Program-made: the position numbers and the translations under genes
Shown here: positions 60,341 to 64,000 of the stretch, piece by piece
How positions within the stretch are numbered: the first letter of the stretch is position 1
Layout: each line of letters opens with the position of its first letter
DNA from: Periconia sp. R9002
Taxonomy: Eukaryota > Ascomycota > Dothideomycetes > Pleosporales > Periconiaceae
Direction: 5' to 3'
NCBI GenBank assembly: GCA_023627715.1
Contig: JAMAHW010000106.1
Location: 53,927-117,926 of the forward strand
Length of the DNA stretch: 64,000 nucleotides
Notes under the pieces: model-generated
What the model saw: only the letters and a program-made list of their open reading frames with translations
Told to the model about the DNA's origin: nothing
The model's database searches: none

Positions 60341-60777
60341 TTTTTGAAAATGGGAGGGAAAGAATTGGCCGAAGGGCGCTGATGATTCGAGGGATGCCGA
60401 ATTGAGGGTTGGTCGTATGATTTGACAAAAGTTGGGTCGTTGCGGAGCTTGCCGCTGGCTCGGCGCCGGGCTTACTTTGCTCCACCTGCTTCACCTCTCA
60501 ACCACCACCTACTATGCGCCTTCCACTTGGTACTCGCTCATCGGTGAATGAATATTTCTGGAAATCACGGGAATCAAACTAAGAATGGACCCAGTCATAA
60601 TGCTCTATTTCGCCCAATTTCCCTCTGTCTGATTTCATGATGCTCCATCGACACTCTGGCACTGTTCACTCCAGGAAACAGAGCATTGGTAGTTCCTCCG
60701 GACAATATCGACTACCACGGCCTCTCGCTTTCGTAGAATCTTAATTCAACCGCACCATCATTAATTGGGCACCAACA
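60341..60777. promoter_or_regulatory. divergent promoter between the COX14-like and DUF2458 genes
   Basis: 437 bases with both start codons facing away. The plus-side leader ends CACCAACAATGGCC. No gene was supported. Confidence 0.5.
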
Positions 60778-61578
60778 ATGGCCGGTCCTGGTGGACAGAA
60801 TCTCGATTTGGCTCAAATCCTAGCAACACTCGCCAGTCTACCAAAACCAGAAGACACCCCAACCCAAACAGAACATCAGCCCGACTTGAGACAACCTCCA
60901 GCCGCACAGCAGCAACAGCATCAATACCCCCCAAACAATCTCGCCTACCATGAACAAAAACACCACTTCAACGACCACAATCAGCACCGAGATCCAAGGC
61001 TGAGTACCCGGACCGCCACACCTACACACCCACCACAACCCCAAACATCAACCCCACCCATTGACTCCACCACAATCACAGAATGGAAACACGGCCTCCG
61101 CAGCGTCAACAAAATCGCAGTCCAAAACCCAAACTTCATAAGCATAATCCAAAAGCTGATGAAAGACCAAGACCGCAACGTCAAGGATTGGGGCGCCGGC
61201 CGTGACCGTCTTATCGAAGAGCAGAAGATGAAGCGAGATAGTGAGGCCACTCATCGTGCTGCTCTATCTTTACCCGGCATTTTGAACAACGCAGCACCTC
61301 TTCGAACGCCAGAGCGCGAACGTGAAGAGCTAGCGGCGTATGACCAGAAGGTATACCGAGCATGCCGCGCGATGGTGGACTCGCAGTTTGCAAAGCTGAA
61401 GAGCTTGGGTGTGCCGTTCTTTTGCGTTAGAGAGGATCTGGTTCTTAGCGACGACGCCGGGATACCCGGCGAGAAAGTGAATGATACCCAGGAAACGGTG
61501 AAGAAGGTTACTAGGAAGGAATTGCTTGAGCTGCAGCGCAAGATGCTGAATCATTTGATGGAAATGTATGGGGATTAA
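60778..61578 (+). CDS. DUF2458 family protein
   Basis: A single exon gives 266 residues. The Gln/Pro/His-rich N-terminus (starting MAGPGGQNLDLAQILATLAS) precedes a conserved helical half: EWKHGLRSVNKIAVQNPNFI, then KLMKDQDRNVKDWGAGRDRL and YRACRAMVDSQFAKLKSLGV, PFFCVREDLV and a Leu-rich end. This is the fungal DUF2458 pattern. Function is unknown. The helical, charged half could be a coiled-coil scaffold. Confidence 0.85.
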   Translation: MAGPGGQNLDLAQILATLASLPKPEDTPTQTEHQPDLRQPPAAQQQQHQYPPNNLAYHEQKHHFNDHNQHRDPRLSTRTATPTHPPQPQTSTPPIDSTTITEWKHGLRSVNKIAVQNPNFISIIQKLMKDQDRNVKDWGAGRDRLIEEQKMKRDSEATHRAALSLPGILNNAAPLRTPEREREELAAYDQKVYRACRAMVDSQFAKLKSLGVPFFCVREDLVLSDDAGIPGEKVNDTQETVKKVTRKELLELQRKMLNHLMEMYGD

Positions 61579-62199
61579 TTGATGGCATTGCGGTTTTGTC
61601 AGGTCGAGCGACTTGAGTACGCAGAGTAAATCTAGCGTCGTGTGACGAACTCCGGGATCATACCGATGGCGGTTTAGAGGATAGAATAGGTCCAGTGCGT
61701 TGATCCAGAAGCTTTATCCATAGACGTTTAAACGTCATAAGACGAGTACACTGTGCAGCTGCCCTCAACATGCATTCTTCTTTACTTGGTATGTATGTGG
61801 CATGCTTTCCGAGGGGGAAAAAGAGGGAAATCGGTATGACTTCTATGGCCCCTATATCATGGGCCCCATCCGTCCGTAACGTACGTACGTACGCACGTGT
61901 ATGGAACTGTCTTTTCTAACAATGCAACCGAAAATTAAACACCCCGGCCCATTCCCTCTCAACCGTCTCTGATTCCCTTTCACACCCAAAAAGGGATGGA
62001 TGAAATCAACAAACCCAACCCAGTAATGCCAAAAAATAAACTTTCGAAGTCACTTCCCGGAAAATCTTCCCAAATGCTCGATGCTATATCAAACACCCGC
62101 CATTTTCCTTCGTTTGGATCGCTCTTCGATACTTTTCCTTCCCAAGCATGCAATGCACATAAAAAAAGATTTCATCAATACGTAGATGGTTATAACAAT
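61579..62199. other. intergenic region between convergent genes
   Basis: 621 bases. An ACGT tetramer repeat lies at about 61880-61897. No gene was supported. Confidence 0.5.
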
Positions 62200-63313
62200 C
62201 TACTGCTTCTGCTCGGCCTCGCGAGACAGGCGATCGTGCTCATCGATGTCGGTGGCCTCCCACGGGTAGCAGATCCACTCATCGCCAACTGTGCGCGCAG
62301 CCTCGTACCGGCCCTGAACGATATCCTCAGGCAGCTTGCCCTTCTTCGGCTTGTCCTTGTTGTGCAGCACGAAGATGCTGAAGGTCGTCTTCTCGCCTTC
62401 CCTACCAGATTTCTTTTGAGCCTCGATGACGTCCTTCTCAAGTTCGCGGACGGCGTACTCCAGGGTGGTGCGCGTGTCGTCGACTTCATCGACAATGAGG
62501 ATGTTTTTGCCGATCAGGTTGGCCATTTCCAGGGAGGAGAGATCGAGCCATTGTGTGCGCGTGACTTTTGTGCCAGGTTGTTCGACAGGATCGGTGCCGA
62601 GGGCTTCGTAGAGGGAGAGACCAATGGCTTGGATGGGGATGTTGGGCGAGCCGGGCTTCTTGAGGAAGGATCTGTTGCGCACCTTGTATCAGCTTTGGAG
62701 TTCTTTGGGTGCTTCCTTGTTGGAGGAAAAATTGTATGCGACAAAAGGCATTTTTTCTTGGCTATTGGAACAGGTAGATGGTAAATACTTACCGTAAGAT
62801 GCGCGCTGGGACGTAGCCTCCGCCGCCAATGGCTACCATGAGCTGGGGGTGGAATTCATTCAGGATGCGCTCTGCCGACTCTTGACACAGCTTATGCACC
62901 TATATCAACCGTAGTAAGCATGTTGATCTGTCATTTGTTTTTCTCAAAGTTGTGAAGTGGGCTGACGATCTAGAACACAGGATAAAAGGATGCTCGCGAC
63001 ACCGAAACCGAAAAGATATTCGGCAAAGGGGAATATCCAGCGTGCGAAAAAGACCCTGTCTACTCTACTATGCACTAATATGCACAGCTCGAAAGATCCG
63101 GTACCGTAACTCCCATACCTGGTCCATGTGGCAAACATCATGCAGGTAGTATACCTGGACAGGGAGCCGGTCTCGAGCGCGGAACAAAAGAGGAGACAGA
63201 AACGTGCAGCCACGGGCGTTTCAGAAATATTCGTTGGGAAAGAAAAAGAAGCAAAAAACCCGACAAGACTGGCAACCTACCTGGTTATATGTAACGTAGA
63301 TCTTCTGAACCAT
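62200..63313 (-). CDS. HPT1: Hypoxanthine-guanine phosphoribosyltransferase
   Basis: This is a purine-salvage enzyme making IMP and GMP from hypoxanthine or guanine and PRPP. Three exons (63313-63281, 62899-62793, 62671-62200) give 203 residues. The first exon is just MVQKIYVTYNQ. VHKLCQESAERIL and VAIGGGGYVPARILR follow, then FLKKPGSPNIPIQAIGLSLYE. The PRPP-binding loop ILIVDEVDDTRTTLEYA is intact. The end (WICYPWEATDIDEHDR) matches yeast Hpt1. The first intron is 381 nt, long for this genome. The second is 121 nt, and its acceptor GCAACAG was chosen over an upstream ACAAG because only it keeps the frame. Confidence 0.92.
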
Positions 63314-63903
63314 GGCGGGCTAGATTCGGACTGGTATTCCGGGACAAGGTCTATCGGTTGACAAGTTTTTGGAATGTGTAGGTTGTGAGGAGGAGAAATG
63401 AGGGGAGGTTGAAGGTACAGTCAAGAAGGAAGAGAAGAAAAAAAAATCTCTTGACGCGGTCCCCAAAAGGCAACGAAGAAATGTTTCGGAGGCGGCCGCG
63501 GCTGCCAGTGTGACCCCGCGCTTGGCCAGTTTTGGTTTAAGTTTGGCGGGGTAGTTCAGGCACTGGCGACTTCAAGGCACGTGCTACGTCCAATTCACCG
63601 CTCCAGGTGCGGATATTCAATTGCACACATATGCGTACAGATGTTTCTCATCTTCGGGGGGAGGCGGTTTCTTCAAACAATATCTATAGTATTATCAATA
63701 CAGGATTATTCAGTTTCGAAATACTGTAGTGGCGTTTGAACAAGAACGAAACAATTTTCAAAGATTACCATGTATTATATGGTGGAGGTTTCTTGGAAAC
63801 TGAAACCTCTGTAATTTGCCTGCCAAGCTGTATTCGATATATCAACTTTCTCTAGCTACGGTTCAGAAATGGACTATATACATTGAGACGTAGTGATGCT
63901 CAA
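63314..63903. other. intergenic region
   Basis: The HPT1 promoter with an A/G-rich leader lies at 63314-63480. The rest, AT-rich to 63900, shows no supported gene. Confidence 0.45.
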
Positions 63904-64000
63904 TTACCTCTCCTTCGTCTCCTTCTCCTTCGTCTCCTTCTCCTTCGTCTCCTTCTCCTTCGTCTCCTTCTCCTTCGTCTCCTTCTCCTTCGTCTCCTTC
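63904..64000 (-). CDS. Possible C-terminus of a Lys/Glu/Thr-repeat protein, cut by the window edge
   Basis: One minus-strand frame through the 15-bp repeat reads (KEKET)n and ends KETKER followed by TAA at 63906-63904. Because the repeat contains no stop in any frame, open reading alone is weak evidence. A highly charged low-complexity C-terminus is plausible, but the body of the gene is outside the window. Confidence 0.25.
   Translation of the reverse strand, partial: KETKEKETKEKETKEKETKEKETKEKETKER
63909..64000. repeat. 15-bp tandem repeat running off the right edge
   Basis: The unit TTCGTCTCCTTCTCC is repeated about six times without a visible mismatch and continues beyond the window. 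The length is a multiple of three. The array is pure pyrimidine apart from one G per unit. Confidence 0.9.

Overview
This window is nuclear DNA from a filamentous ascomycete (Pezizomycotina), probably a Dothideomycete. The evidence is short introns (about 46-120 nt) with GTAAGT/GTGAGT-type donors and CTAAC/CTGAC branch sites, no bacterial-style operons, and fungus-specific families (DUF3112, DUF2458, DUF7708-NB-ARC-TPR, CmcJ-like oxygenase, GH55). The class assignment is inferred from protein character, not from a search. All exon models below were built by hand from splice consensus, reading frame and family expectation. Where two splice choices exist, I say so.

Left arm (1-15832), mostly conserved genes: an edge-truncated DAGK-like gene; an 'acid phosphatase-like' membrane protein; an asteroid/XPG-domain nuclease-like gene; phosphoglucomutase; a KES1/OSH4 oxysterol-binding protein; biotin protein ligase, divergent from a tiny twin-Cx9C cytochrome oxidase assembly gene; mitochondrial genome maintenance MGM101; and a YOP1/REEP ER-shaping gene. 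An N-gap preceded by a G-run lies at 5394-5433.

Accessory island (about 15833-29267), gene-poor and visibly richer in A+T. It holds a 9-exon NLR-type STAND gene (DUF7708-NB-ARC-TPR) transcribed away from a C-terminally membrane-anchored protein of unknown function, then a CmcJ/AsaB-like Fe(II) oxygenase, a 66-residue hydrophilic protein and a fungal amidase. The NLR and its divergent neighbour contain three GC-AG introns between them. This is the most unusual part of the window. A role in fungal self/non-self recognition or immunity is possible but is inference.

Right arm (29268-64000): a basic/proline-rich hypothetical; a RING-CH membrane E3; TANGO2; a small DUF4870-like membrane protein; an SR-rich nuclear protein; a DUF3112 seven-TM receptor-like protein; a secreted GH55 exo-beta-1,3-glucanase whose start ATG is split by an intron; a HotDog thioesterase; inositol monophosphatase; a 1078-residue TBC RabGAP; a lysine/acidic-rich nucleolar-type protein; a small cysteine-rich secreted or membrane protein; a COX14-like assembly protein; a DUF2458 protein; and hypoxanthine-guanine phosphoribosyltransferase. 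A 15-bp tandem repeat runs off the right edge.

No tRNA, rRNA, CRISPR array or intact transposon was recognised.
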